64,000 nt of DNA, taken from positions 16,607 to 80,606 of the forward strand of contig JAXLSW010000024.1 in the NCBI GenBank assembly GCA_046330415.1, given 5' to 3'. Origin of the DNA: RHKX01 sp046330415 (GTDB taxonomy: Bacteria > Actinomycetota > Thermoleophilia > Solirubrobacterales > 70-9). Of the stretch, positions 32,074 to 41,466 are shown piece by piece. Position numbers and translations under genes: made by a program. Each line of letters starts with the position of its first letter. Positions within the stretch are counted from its first letter, which is position 1. The notes beneath the pieces are model-generated. The model ran no database searches, was not told the DNA's origin, and worked only from the letters and a program-made list of their open reading frames with translations.

Positions 32074-33498
32074 ATGGAGCAGAAGACGGTGGTGGACGCG
32101 ACGCGCACGGAGCGCGTGGCGGCTGCACCTGTGCGGGCGGAGCACTCGCGGCTGCGCAGCCGCTGGTGGCGCGATGCCCGCCGCCGCCGCATGCTCGCGT
32201 GCGCGGACGTGCTCTCCGGCCTGCTGGCCGTCGCCCTGGTCGCCGTGCCGGCGACCCACAGCCCGTGGGCGCTGATCTTCGTGCCGCTGTGGCCGCTGGT
32301 CGCCAAGCTCTTCGGCCTCTACGACCGCGACCACCGCGCCCTTCGGCACCTGACCGCGGACGAGGTGCCCGTCATCGCCGCCTGGGCGGCGACTCTGACC
32401 GCGAGCGTCGCCCTGTTCCTGCCGCTGACGCCGGCGGGGACGCTCGGCGGAATCAGCATCATCGCCCTCTTCGCGGTGACGACCCTGCTCGCGACCTCCC
32501 TGCGCTCGTTCGCCCGCTGGGCATGGTGGAAGGCGACGCCGCCCGAGCGCGTCCGCCTCGTCGGTGACGGACCGCTGCTGGAGTCGCTTCGTCGCAAGGT
32601 CGCGGTGTTCAGCGAGATGCACCTGGAGCTCTCCTCCGAGGTGCTGATCTCCGACCTCGAGGGAGCTCGCTCCATCGACGACGAGCTCAACTCGCTCGCG
32701 GTCGGCGTCGATCGCATCGTCATCGCCGCCGAGGGTGTCGAGGCTTCGCTGATCGGTGAGCTCAAGGGCGTCTGCCGGCGCCGTCAGGTGAAGCTCAGCG
32801 TCGTCTCGCCGCTGCGTGGACCCGCCGCCCCCTCCGACTGGACAGCTCATCTGGCCGACCTGCCGATCCTCGAGTACAACACCTGGGATCAGTCGCGTTC
32901 CTCGCTGGCGATCAAGCGGATCACCGACATCATCGTCTCCAGCATCGGCCTGCTCCTCTTCTCGCCGATCCTGCTGGTCAGCGCCATCGCGATCAAGCTG
33001 GACAGCCCCGGTCCCGTGTTCTTCTCGCAGATCCGCGCCGGCCGCGACCGCAGGCCGTTCCGGATGTACAAGCTACGGACGATGGTGGCTGACGCCGAGG
33101 CCCAGCTCGGGCAGCTGGTGGACATCGACGAGCTCGCCGATCCGATGTTCAAGTTCCGCGACGATCCCCGGATCACGCGAGTGGGCTCGGTGCTGAGGCG
33201 TTTCAGCCTCGACGAGTTCCCGCAGCTCTTCAACGTGCTCGTGGGCGAGATGAGCATCGTCGGGCCTCGTCCGGAGCAGGTCGAGCTGGTCGAGCGCTAC
33301 ACCGGCGACGCGCTGGCGAAGATGACCGTGAAGCCCGGCGTCACCGGGCCGATGCAGGTGTTCGGGCGCGGTGAGCTGACCTTCGACGAGCGCATCGCCG
33401 TCGAGCTCGACTACGTCGAGAACGCGTCGCTCGCCCGTGACCTGGAGATCATGATCCACACCCTTCCCGCGGTGCTGCGGGGAACCGGCGCCTACTAG
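32074..33498 (+). CDS. Exopolysaccharide polyprenyl glycosylphosphotransferase
   Basis: The 474-residue protein has four predicted N-terminal membrane helices (about 40-145), a Rossmann-like middle domain and the C-terminal bacterial sugar transferase domain: KRITDIIVSSIGLLLFSPILL, SPGPVFFSQIRAG, FRMYKLRTM, then FSLDEFPQLFNVLVGEMS and VGPRPE. It initiates glycan repeat synthesis by moving sugar-1-phosphate to undecaprenyl phosphate. ATG 32074 is preferred; a TTG at 32062 is possible. TTCTAG at 32055-32060 may be its -10. The upstream 144-bp gap shows no other gene. Confidence 0.93.
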   Translation: MEQKTVVDATRTERVAAAPVRAEHSRLRSRWWRDARRRRMLACADVLSGLLAVALVAVPATHSPWALIFVPLWPLVAKLFGLYDRDHRALRHLTADEVPVIAAWAATLTASVALFLPLTPAGTLGGISIIALFAVTTLLATSLRSFARWAWWKATPPERVRLVGDGPLLESLRRKVAVFSEMHLELSSEVLISDLEGARSIDDELNSLAVGVDRIVIAAEGVEASLIGELKGVCRRRQVKLSVVSPLRGPAAPSDWTAHLADLPILEYNTWDQSRSSLAIKRITDIIVSSIGLLLFSPILLVSAIAIKLDSPGPVFFSQIRAGRDRRPFRMYKLRTMVADAEAQLGQLVDIDELADPMFKFRDDPRITRVGSVLRRFSLDEFPQLFNVLVGEMSIVGPRPEQVELVERYTGDALAKMTVKPGVTGPMQVFGRGELTFDERIAVELDYVENASLARDLEIMIHTLPAVLRGTGAY

Positions 33499-33525
33499 AA
33501 CCGGCGACTGCGGGTTTCGAAGCGG

Positions 33526-34506
33526 GTGGAGGGCCGGCCCACAGCGGCGAGCGTCATCGTCGCCTCGCGCGGCCCCGCGGAGCGCCTCGAGCGGCTGCTG
33601 AGCTCGCTCGCCGAGCAGACGGTCCCGCACGAGACGATCGTCGTCGACAACGCGTCCCCGGGTTCCGTCGTCGGCGAGGTCTGCTCGCGCTACGCGTTCG
33701 CCCGCTCCATCCGGCTGGAGGAGAACGCCGGTTTTTCGGTCCCGGTCAACCTCGCCGCGCGCGAGGCCGCGACCGATGCGCTGGTGCTGATCAACGACGA
33801 CTGCGTGTGCGATCCCGACTACGTCGAGCGGGTGGTCGCCGCACTCGATCCGGCGGCGGGGATCGTCATGGCCTCGAGCGTGATGCGCGACGTCGCCGAC
33901 CCGACCCTCATCGACAGCGCCGGGATGGAGCTCGACCGGACGATGCTCGTCTACGACTACCTGAACGGCTTCCCCGTCTCAGCGCTCGCCGATGGACAGC
34001 CCGACCCGATCGGGCCATCCGCCGCCGCCGCGGCGTTCGACCGCGGGGCGTTCCTGGAGGTGGGCGGATTCGACGAGCGGATCTTCGCCTACTGGGAGGA
34101 CGTGGACCTGGTGCTGCGGCTGCGGGCGGCGGGAGGGCGCTGCCGACTCGCCGCCGACGCCGGTGGGACACACGAGCACTCCGCCACGTTGGGCTCCGGA
34201 TCGGCCGCGAAGAACTACCTGACCGGGTGGGGGAGGGGCTACACGCTCCGCAAGTGGGGGGTGATGAGCTCGCCCCGGCGGGCGGCCTCCGTGCTCGTCC
34301 GCGAGGCGGTGATCTGCGCCGGGCAGGCGGTCATCGACCGCAACGTCTCCGGGGTGAAGGGCCGCGTCCGTGGCTGGCGCGCGGGGGAGGGGGCGCAGTC
34401 ACAGCCCTACCCGACCGATCTCGCCTCGGCGGGCCGTGGCTCCCCGCTGCTGAGCAACCTCGGCCGTCGCCTGGCGCGCCGGCGGCGACTGGCCGCGCGG
34501 GATTAG
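33526..34506 (+). CDS. Family 2 glycosyltransferase
   Basis: The 326-residue enzyme shows a GT-A domain from its first residues: ASVIVASRGPAERLERLLSSL, IVVDNASPGS, ENAGFSVPVNLAAR, and the metal-binding VLINDDCVCDPDYV. GGFDERIFAYWEDVDLVLRLRAAG is the ED acceptor region of rhamnosyl/galactosyltransferase-like members. It starts at GTG 33526, 27 bp after the sugar transferase stop, so it is in the same operon. The Arg-rich C-terminus may bind membrane. Donor and acceptor sugars are unknown. Confidence 0.9.
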   Translation: MEGRPTAASVIVASRGPAERLERLLSSLAEQTVPHETIVVDNASPGSVVGEVCSRYAFARSIRLEENAGFSVPVNLAAREAATDALVLINDDCVCDPDYVERVVAALDPAAGIVMASSVMRDVADPTLIDSAGMELDRTMLVYDYLNGFPVSALADGQPDPIGPSAAAAAFDRGAFLEVGGFDERIFAYWEDVDLVLRLRAAGGRCRLAADAGGTHEHSATLGSGSAAKNYLTGWGRGYTLRKWGVMSSPRRAASVLVREAVICAGQAVIDRNVSGVKGRVRGWRAGEGAQSQPYPTDLASAGRGSPLLSNLGRRLARRRRLAARD

Positions 34507-34563
34507 TCGCGCGATTCCACGGATCCCCGCCGCGGAACCCCCGCGGGCTCCAGCACTCCACCA

Positions 34564-34601
34564 GGGGTGACGGAGACCACGATCCTGGTCTGAGTCACCC
34601 C
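34564..34601. terminator. Imperfect hairpin between convergent glycosyltransferase genes
   Basis: GGGGTGAC (34564-34571) pairs with GTCACCCC (34594-34601). Inside, after a 3x3 internal loop, GACCA (34575-34579) pairs with TGGTC (34586-34590) around a 6-nt loop. It sits in the 186-bp gap between convergent genes, so it may terminate both. No U-run is present. The rest of the gap shows nothing recognisable. Confidence 0.55.
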
Positions 34602-34692
34602 ACGTCCGTGTGGGCGGCTGACGATGGGCCGACAGGGGCTCCGCTGCCTCCAGCGTCGTCCGAGCGCGTGGAACAGGGCGCCGCTGCCACTG

Positions 34693-35550
34693 CTAGTCGC
34701 GCAGCGCCTCGCGCACCAGCGAAATCGCGAGCTTGACGCCGATCCCGGCGTAGACGGCGAAGTTGGTGAGGGCGCCGTTGCCGGGAGCGTCGTGGCGGCG
34801 GTAGAAGCGACCCATGCCCCGGTGGAAGGCAATGTTGAGCCGGGGACCGCGGCGGCCCTCCGTCGTGCCCGCCTTGGTGTGGAGCGCTCGCGAGGTGGGC
34901 TCGTAGTAGGTGATCCAGCCCCCCTCCTTGAGCCGGGCGCAGAGGTCGAGGTCCTCCATGTACATCCAGTAGCCCTCGTCGAAGAGGCCGACGTCGTCGA
35001 GGGCGGCGCGGCGCAGCAGCATGAACGCACCGTTGACCGCGTCGACCGGCCCCCGCTCGACATCGGGCGCCCGGTAGTCGGCGAGGGCGCCGCTCTCCAT
35101 CCGCCGGCCGACGCCGGTGAAATGGCCGAGTGCGCTGAGCGGGGTCGGGAAGGTGCGGCGGGCGGCGTGGTCGAAGCTGCCGTCCTCGCGGATCAGCGCC
35201 GGTCCGCAGCAGCCGATCCGCGGGTCGTCCGCGAGTCGTTGCAGCAGGGGCTCGAGCGTGTCCTGCTCGAGGGCTGCGTCGGGGTTGAGGACGAGCACCG
35301 CCGCGCCCCTCCCACGGCGAATGCCGATGTTCTGCGCCCGGGCGAAGCCGAGGTTCTCGTCCTGGGCGAGCAGCGTCACCTCGGGGAACTCGGCGGCGAC
35401 CATCTCGGCCGTGCCGTCGCCGCTCGCGTTGTCGACCACGGTCACGGTCATGTCCGCGCCGGCGCCGTGCTCGCGCACCGACGTCAGGCAGCGCCGCAGC
35501 AGCTCCTTGCCCCGGAAGGAGACGATGACGATGTCGAGCGAGGCGCTCAC
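34693..35550 (-). CDS. Family 2 glycosyltransferase (rhamnosyltransferase-like)
   Basis: The 285-residue protein has SLDIVIVSFRGKELLRRCL, VTVVDNASGDGT, ENLGFARAQNIGIR, and a DxD-like NPDAALEQDT, then GAFMLLRRAALDDVGLFDEGYWMYMEDLDLCARLKEGG, the hallmark of rhamnosyltransferase-like GT2 enzymes. The GTG at 35550 is chosen because TAGGTT plus 7 nt lies immediately upstream, a leaderless arrangement; a TTG at 35559 would lie inside that hexamer. It converges on the other GT2 gene and belongs to the same polysaccharide region. Confidence 0.9.
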   Translation of the reverse strand: MSASLDIVIVSFRGKELLRRCLTSVREHGAGADMTVTVVDNASGDGTAEMVAAEFPEVTLLAQDENLGFARAQNIGIRRGRGAAVLVLNPDAALEQDTLEPLLQRLADDPRIGCCGPALIREDGSFDHAARRTFPTPLSALGHFTGVGRRMESGALADYRAPDVERGPVDAVNGAFMLLRRAALDDVGLFDEGYWMYMEDLDLCARLKEGGWITYYEPTSRALHTKAGTTEGRRGPRLNIAFHRGMGRFYRRHDAPGNGALTNFAVYAGIGVKLAISLVREALRD

Positions 35551-35563
35551 GCCCGCCAACCTA
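35551..35563 (-). promoter_or_regulatory. Leaderless promoter of the GT2 gene
   Basis: TAGGTT (35558-35563) followed by 7 nt leads directly to GTG 35550, the same geometry as at cysO. It decides the start codon for the glycosyltransferase. Confidence 0.5.
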
Positions 35564-35613
35564 GACGCCTGAGACGCCTGAAGCGCCTGACGTACCCAGC
35601 GCGCCGCCGGAGA

Positions 35614-36705
35614 TCAGCGGGTGGCGATCGACGCGAACGTGCCGAGCAGCGGCTTGTCCTTGTTGTCGACCGTCAGCAGGCCCGACGTCTCGCACCACTT
35701 GCAGAGCTTGTAGGGACCGTCGCGCCACTGGTACCAGAGCAGCCGTCCGAGCCCGAGCCGCTGCCGCTGGGAGAGCACCATCTCGAAGGTGTCGTGGAGG
35801 ACTTGGATCTGCCCCGAGGTCGTCTTCACCAGCGGATGCTTGCGGGGCCCCTTGGTTCCCCAGCCGATCTCGGTGATCCACAGCGGCGTGGAGCCGGCGC
35901 CTCGCGAGCGCAGGGCCGAGCGCGCCTGCTTGAGCTGCTTGCGGACGCCGGAGACGGTGGCGGCGTAGGGGTGGTAGGCGACGATGTCGGCGGCTTCCCT
36001 GACGGCGCGTGACTTGAAGAGCTCGGCGAGGAACTCCTTGCCGAGGATCGCGTGCGCGTTGGTCGGCTCGGCGACGATGCCGGCGGTCATGACCTGCGCC
36101 TCCGGGTCGACCGCGTGGATGGCCGCTGCCGAGCGCACGAGCACCTTGCCGTAGTCCTTCGGCTTCGGCTTCGGTCCCCACCAGGTGATCGAGTTCGGCT
36201 CGTTCCAGATCTGCCAGACCCTGATCGGCCTGTACGGGACGGTCGGGTTCTCGCTCCAGAAGGCGCCGCCGGGCCCGTAGCGCTGCACGAGCGTCGTCAG
36301 CAGGTCGCTCCAGGCGCGCGCCGCCTCGCCCTTGAGCACGGTGCGGTTGAGGTCGTGGGAGACCCACGGCGGGGCGCCGTAGACCATCGGGATCAGATCG
36401 ATGCCGTTCTCCGCGGTCCCGCGGACGATCGGATCGGTGTAGCTCCAGTTGTAGGGGAGGTCCTTGCCGTGGCGGATCACCTCGAAGGGGAAGATGTTGC
36501 GCGTGACGCCGACGTCGGCCTCGGCCATGCGCTCGAAGTCGCCGCTCTCGTAGCCGCTCGCGTTGACGCCGAAGAACCCGGTGGGGGCCTGCGCCTGCGC
36601 CTGTGCGCCGGATGGCATGCAGAGCGCCGCCGCGAGCAGCGCCAGCAGGCAGAGGGCGGCAACGGGCAGGCGCGGGTGCGGAACGGGTGTCGCGGGGCGT
36701 GACAC
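35614..36705 (-). CDS. Secreted glycoside hydrolase, paralogue of the 28.6-kb enzyme
   Basis: The 363-residue protein has a signal peptide ending GAQAQAQA and a TIM barrel with WQIWNEPN (acid/base Glu) and WITEIGWGT (nucleophile Glu), plus a Cys pair (LCKWCET) placed as in the paralogue at 28571-29680. It lacks the lipobox, so it is probably released rather than anchored. The GTG at 36705 is preferred because TACCAT lies 9 nt upstream; a longer frame from 36750 adds a poor N-terminus. The two copies flank the polysaccharide genes. Exact GH family uncertain. Confidence 0.8.
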   Translation of the reverse strand: MSRPATPVPHPRLPVAALCLLALLAAALCMPSGAQAQAQAPTGFFGVNASGYESGDFERMAEADVGVTRNIFPFEVIRHGKDLPYNWSYTDPIVRGTAENGIDLIPMVYGAPPWVSHDLNRTVLKGEAARAWSDLLTTLVQRYGPGGAFWSENPTVPYRPIRVWQIWNEPNSITWWGPKPKPKDYGKVLVRSAAAIHAVDPEAQVMTAGIVAEPTNAHAILGKEFLAELFKSRAVREAADIVAYHPYAATVSGVRKQLKQARSALRSRGAGSTPLWITEIGWGTKGPRKHPLVKTTSGQIQVLHDTFEMVLSQRQRLGLGRLLWYQWRDGPYKLCKWCETSGLLTVDNKDKPLLGTFASIATR

Positions 36706-36775
36706 GAGCGCGCGATGGTAGCGGCGGCCACGGACCGCCACAACGAGCAACCCGCCGCCGCGGGGGCGGGTGTGA

Positions 36776-37533
<758 letters not shown>

Positions 37534-37537
<4 letters not shown>

Positions 37538-38367
37538 CCCATCGCTCCTCCGGCTCCGCCGGTCGTCGGTGGTGTGCCGCCGGCGAAGTCGTTCATGTCG
37601 AAGTCTTCGTTGTCGTTGGATTCCCCGCTCCTGCGCGTCCGTCGCTGCTCACGTGCGATCAGCACGTCGACGAGCCTCGCCAGCGGGATGGTCACGATCA
37701 GGAACAGGATCGCTCCCAGCACCAGCCCGGACCCGTTGAAGATGTCGGACTGGATCTGGCGGCCGACGTAGACCACGTCGGCGGCGCCGAGGACGCTGAC
37801 GAGCGAGGTGTCCTTCATCAGCGCGATGAAGTCGTTGAGCAGCGGCGGGATCACCTTGCGCACGGCCTGCGGGACGATCACGTACCTCATCGCCTGCCCG
37901 TGGCTCATGCCGACCGACCGGGCCGCCTCCATCTGCCCGTTGGGGACCGCCTCGATGCCGGCCCGGTAGACCTCGGCCATGTAGGCGCCGTAGGTGATGG
38001 TCAGCGAGATCACCCCGTACCAGAACGGGCTCGTCTCGCCGAGCCAGGTGGGCTTGCCCATGAAGTCGGGGATGACGTCGCCGCCGATCGGCGAGGAGAG
38101 CGAGCTGAGGCCGCCGGAGACCAGCAACAGGACGAGCAGCAGCGGGATGCCGCGGAACGCGTCGATGTAGCCGATCGTGAGCCAGCGGATCGGCGCCACA
38201 GCCCTGCCGGGAAGCTGGCGAAGGACCGCCAGGATGAGCCCCCAGATCAGCGACAGGACCCCGCCGAAGAGAGAGAGCTTCAGCGTCAGCCAGAAGCCCT
38301 CGAGGATCGGGGAGAGGTTGTCTCCCATGACCCCGAAGTCGAAGTAGTACTGCCGGATGAAATCCAT
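37534..38367 (-). CDS. Amino-acid ABC transporter permease
   Basis: The 277-residue permease has about five membrane helices and the EAA loop ARSVGMSHGQAMRYVIVPQAVRKVIPPL, typical of the HisM/GlnP family. It is longer than usual by an acidic, Gly-rich C-terminal tail (after about 240: SGESNDNEDFDMNDFAGGT), of unknown use. GCTAGGAG upstream of ATG 38367 provides the ribosome site. One permease gene serves the transporter, so a homodimer is expected. Confidence 0.93.
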
Positions 38368-38424
38368 GCGCGGTTCGCTCCTAGCTCGTTCCTGCCCCGC
38401 GGGTTATATCCGCACTGGAACGAG

Positions 38425-38450
38425 AAGGGGCGCCCGGCTGGGCGCCCCTT
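38425..38450 (-). terminator. Intercistronic hairpin between binding protein and permease genes
   Basis: A perfect 11-bp stem AAGGGGCGCCC/GGGCGCCCCTT with a GGCT loop lies 67 nt after the binding-protein stop and 58 nt before the permease start. On the minus strand it is followed by TTCTCGTTCC, only weakly U-rich. Such hairpins commonly stabilise or partly terminate the upstream message so that binding protein exceeds membrane subunits. Confidence 0.75.
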
Positions 38451-38516
38451 CCTCCATTTCCTGACACCTGCGAGGTCTTATCGCAAGCGTCGGCAGTAGG
38501 TATCGGTAGCGGATCG

Positions 38517-39377
38517 CTAGCCGCCGTTGACCACCGAGTCGGGCGCGTCGGTCGAGAAGTACTTCTGGTACAGCTCGTTCATCGTGCCGTCATCGATCAG
38601 CTGCTGGATCGCCTCGTTGACGCCGTCCACCAGCTTGTTGTCGGGGGCCATCGCGAACCCGTAGACCTCGTCGGTCGAGATCTCCTGGGCGATCTCGATG
38701 CCGCCCTGCTTCTCGACGGCGTCGGCCGCGAAGGGCTGATCGACGATCGCGGCGGCCACCTGCTCGGTGGTCACGGCGGCGAGGGCGTCGGCGCCCTTGC
38801 CGAAGCCGCGAACCTCGCTGGCGTCGGTCTCGTTCTCCGCGTAGTCCTGACCCGTGGTGCCCTGCTGGACGCCGACGATCTGACCCGAGAGGTCATCGGT
38901 CGAGGTGATGTCGGAGCCCTCGGGGACGACGAGCGCCTGCTGGGCCTCGTAGTACGGCCGGGAGAAGGTGACGACCTTCTCGCGCTCCGGGGTGATCGTG
39001 GCCGCTGCGGCGACGATGTCGAACTGGCCGCTCGCGACGTCACGGAAGATCGTGTCGAACGAGCTGTTCTGGTAGGTGGGCTCGAGGCCGAGCTTGCCGG
39101 CGATCGCGTCCATCAGGTCCTTGTCGAAGCCGCTGAAGTCGCCACCCTCTGGAGTGCCGATCTCGAACGGCGGGTACGGAGCGTCGGTGCCGACGAGCAG
39201 CTGGCCGTCCTGGATCAGCGTCGCGTCGGAGATGTCGATGGTCGCCGCCGTCGTGCTGTCGGTATCGGTGCCGTCGGTTGCCGTGCTGTCGTCGTCGCTG
39301 CCGCAGCCGGCGACCGCGAACATCGCGAAGAGGCCGATCAGCAGAGCGAGCACAGAGAGGGTGCGCGTCTTGGTCAT
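38517..39377 (-). CDS. Amino-acid ABC transporter substrate-binding lipoprotein
   Basis: The 286-residue protein has a signal peptide and lipobox AVAGC, a Thr/Asp-rich linker, then a family 3 periplasmic binding protein fold: LLVGTDAPYPPFE, GFDKDLMDAIAGKLG, DIVAAAATITPEREK, FSRPYYEAQQALVV and VGVQQGTTG. This specifies a polar amino acid ligand. ATG 39377 is chosen because GGGAG lies about 10 nt upstream; ATG 39395 is in frame. It is first in the operon with permease and ATPase, and divergent from cysM. Confidence 0.94.
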   Translation of the reverse strand: MTKTRTLSVLALLIGLFAMFAVAGCGSDDDSTATDGTDTDSTTAATIDISDATLIQDGQLLVGTDAPYPPFEIGTPEGGDFSGFDKDLMDAIAGKLGLEPTYQNSSFDTIFRDVASGQFDIVAAAATITPEREKVVTFSRPYYEAQQALVVPEGSDITSTDDLSGQIVGVQQGTTGQDYAENETDASEVRGFGKGADALAAVTTEQVAAAIVDQPFAADAVEKQGGIEIAQEISTDEVYGFAMAPDNKLVDGVNEAIQQLIDDGTMNELYQKYFSTDAPDSVVNGG

Positions 39378-39524
39378 CTGGTGCTTCACTCCCATTTGAG
39401 AAGGTCTGGATGGCGCCCCCGGACGGTGACGCGGTGTGAACTTTATGTGATCTTGTGGTTGCGGACCCCGCCGCGCGTCCAAAGACCCGGGGGAAATCGT
39501 TCGCCATCGGGACGGTCCCTTCAC

Positions 39525-39537
39525 TACATTTACTGAA
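39525..39537 (+). promoter_or_regulatory. Leaderless promoter of cysM
   Basis: TACATT (39525-39530) plus 7 nt leads to GTG 39538. The sequence TTTACTGAAGTG at the junction matches the start of the E1-like gene at 26937-26946 almost exactly, hinting at shared control of the cysteine pathway. Confidence 0.6.
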
Positions 39538-40506
39538 GTGGGACCAGGAGATCTGCTCAACCGCCCCTGCGGAGGCCAGTTCGAGAACATCCTCGAGGCC
39601 ATCGGCAACACCCCCTTGGTCGAGGTGGCTCGGCTCTCCCCGAAGCCCGATGTGAGGATCTGGGCGAAGCTCGAGGGCCGCAACCCGACCGGCTCCGTGA
39701 AGGATCGCGTGGCCAAGTCGATGATCGACCGCGCCGAGGCCGAAGGGTTGATCTCGCCCGGCCAGACGATCCTCGAGCCGACCTCCGGCAACACCGGGAT
39801 CGCGCTGGCGATGATCGCCAGCCGCAAGGGTTACCGCCTGAAGGCTGTGATGCCCGACAACGTCACCCCCGAGCGCTCGCAGCTGCTGTCGATGTACGGG
39901 GCCGAGATCGTCTACTCGGAGGGCGTCAAGGGCTCCAACGGCGCCGTCGAGCTGGCGCTCGAGATGGCCGCCGCGGACGCCTCCTACTACATGCCCTACC
40001 AGTACGGCAACGAGGCCAACCCGCTCGCCCACTACAACGGCACGGCGGTCGAGATCCTCGAGGAGCTCGGCCACGTCGACGCGTTCGTCGGCGGCCTCGG
40101 CACCGGCGGCACGCTGATGGGCAACGGCCGCCGCCTCAAGGAGGAGAACCCCGACACCAAGATCGTCGCCTCCGAGCCCAAGCAGGGCGAGGACGTCGAC
40201 GGCCTGCGCTCGCTCGAGGACGGCTTCATCCCGCCGATCATCGACCTCTCGGTCCTCGACCGGAAGATCATGGTCTCCAACCGCGACAGCGTCATCTGGA
40301 CGCAGAAGCTGCTGCGCGAGGAGGGGATCTTCGCCGGCGTCAGCTCCGGCGCGATCGCCTACGTCGCCAACCGGATCGCCGGCGAGATGGACGAGGGCAA
40401 CGTCGTCTTCCTGATCCCCGACGACGGCTGGAAGTACCTCTCCTCCGGTGTGTACACGCGGAACGTCGACGAGATCGAGGATCTCGACTCGCAGAACTTC
40501 TGGTAG
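39538..40506 (+). CDS. cysM: CysO-dependent cysteine synthase CysM (O-phosphoserine type)
   Basis: The 322-residue PLP enzyme has the Schiff-base Lys55 in NPTGSVKDR, the substrate loop TSGNTG (82-87) and GGLGTGGTLMG for phosphate binding. EPKQGEDVDGLRSLEDGF aligns with the segment of M. tuberculosis CysM whose arginine selects O-phosphoserine, and DDGWKYLSSGVYTR with its C-terminal region. It would join CysO thiocarboxylate to aminoacrylate to give CysO-cysteine. The GTG start is set by the leaderless promoter. The mec gene follows after 28 bp. An ordinary O-acetylserine enzyme is the alternative. Confidence 0.9.
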   Translation: MGPGDLLNRPCGGQFENILEAIGNTPLVEVARLSPKPDVRIWAKLEGRNPTGSVKDRVAKSMIDRAEAEGLISPGQTILEPTSGNTGIALAMIASRKGYRLKAVMPDNVTPERSQLLSMYGAEIVYSEGVKGSNGAVELALEMAAADASYYMPYQYGNEANPLAHYNGTAVEILEELGHVDAFVGGLGTGGTLMGNGRRLKEENPDTKIVASEPKQGEDVDGLRSLEDGFIPPIIDLSVLDRKIMVSNRDSVIWTQKLLREEGIFAGVSSGAIAYVANRIAGEMDEGNVVFLIPDDGWKYLSSGVYTRNVDEIEDLDSQNFW

Positions 40507-40534
40507 CCGACCGAGCCCGAACGAATCTGAAGAC

Positions 40535-40936
40535 GTGAAGATCGCCAAGAACCTGATCGACGAGATCGTCGCGCACTCGCGCGACGACCTGCCCAACGAG
40601 TGCTGCGGGCTGATGGGCGGCACCGAGGACGAGTTCACGTCCGTCCACCGCGCGCGGAACGCCGCGGCCACATGGCTCCGTTACGAGCTCCACCCGACCG
40701 ATCAGCTGCGGATCATGAACACGATCGAGGATGACGAGGGCGTCGAGCTGCGCGGGATCTACCACTCCCACACCAAGAGCGAGGCCTACCCGTCCCAGAC
40801 CGACATCAACCTCGCCGCCGCCTGGCCCGACCCGCTCTATCTGATCTGCTCACTCGCCGACGACGAGAACCCGGTCGTGCGCGCCTTCGCCATCCGCGAG
40901 GGTGCGGTCGAGGAGGTCGATCTCGACGTCGTCTGA
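40535..40936 (+). CDS. mec: Mec-type JAMM metallopeptidase (CysO-cysteine peptidase)
   Basis: The 133-residue protein is a JAMM/M67 peptidase: Glu22 (NECCGLMGG) and the His77-x-His79-x7-Ser87-x2-Asp90 zinc motif are all present. In mycobacteria the homologue Mec releases cysteine from CysO-cysteine. Here it may also remove the four residues that follow GG in this organism's CysO. It starts at GTG 40535, directly after cysM, and the next gene overlaps its end by 35 bp, so the three are cotranscribed. Confidence 0.9.
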   Translation: MKIAKNLIDEIVAHSRDDLPNECCGLMGGTEDEFTSVHRARNAAATWLRYELHPTDQLRIMNTIEDDEGVELRGIYHSHTKSEAYPSQTDINLAAAWPDPLYLICSLADDENPVVRAFAIREGAVEEVDLDVV

Positions 40937-41462
40937 GGAGCGGGGTCCCGAGCGCCCTGAGCGTCTCGAATGCCGGCGCTGCCGCCTCGCCCACTCGGGC
41001 GAGGAGCGCTTCTGCCGGAACTGCGGGAGCCCGCTCGTCCCCGTCCGCCCCGCCGAGGGGCAGGAGCTCGACGAGCTCGCGGTCAGGGCCCGGAAGGTGC
41101 ATCCGCGCCTCGCCCGCGGGGAGGTGCGCAGGGTCGCGGTGGTGCGCAACCTCGCGGAGGGAGAGCTCGTCCAGGGCATCCTGCTCGAGGAGGGGATCCC
41201 GAGCATCCTGCGCCGCAGCGGCGGCTTCGACGTGCCGGACATGATCGCCGCCGGGCCGCGCGACGTGATGGTCCCCGAGAGCGGGGTGGAGGCTGCGAGG
41301 GAGCTGCTGGCGACCGGGGCCGCGGGCCCCGACGACGGGGGAGATGACATCGAGGAGCTCCGGCCCCTGAACCGCTTCGCGTTCAAGCTCGCCGCCGGGA
41401 TGCTCGCCGGCCTGCTCTTCTTCGGCGCCGTCGCCGGCGCGATCTACGCGCTCGTGCGCTGA
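40902..41462 (+). CDS. Zinc-ribbon, DUF2007-like protein with C-terminal membrane helix
   Basis: The 186-residue product starts at GTG 40902, the only in-frame start before the conserved part, within the 3' end of mec. Residues about 24-43 form a zinc ribbon (CRRC, then FCRNCGSP). Residues about 75-135 resemble DUF2007, the putative signal-transducing domain (VRNLAEGELVQGILLEEGIPSILRR). A hydrophobic helix (about 163-185) ends the protein. It is probably a membrane-tethered cytoplasmic protein of unknown role, coexpressed with cysM and mec. Confidence 0.7.
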   Translation: MRSRRSISTSSEERGPERPERLECRRCRLAHSGEERFCRNCGSPLVPVRPAEGQELDELAVRARKVHPRLARGEVRRVAVVRNLAEGELVQGILLEEGIPSILRRSGGFDVPDMIAAGPRDVMVPESGVEAARELLATGAAGPDDGGDDIEELRPLNRFAFKLAAGMLAGLLFFGAVAGAIYALVR

Positions 41463-41466
41463 CGCG

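Noticed and set aside
39378..39827. 140-codon N-terminal extension of the amino-acid binding protein
   Set aside because: It would run antisense through the cysM promoter and start; the signal peptide and lipobox begin at 39377.
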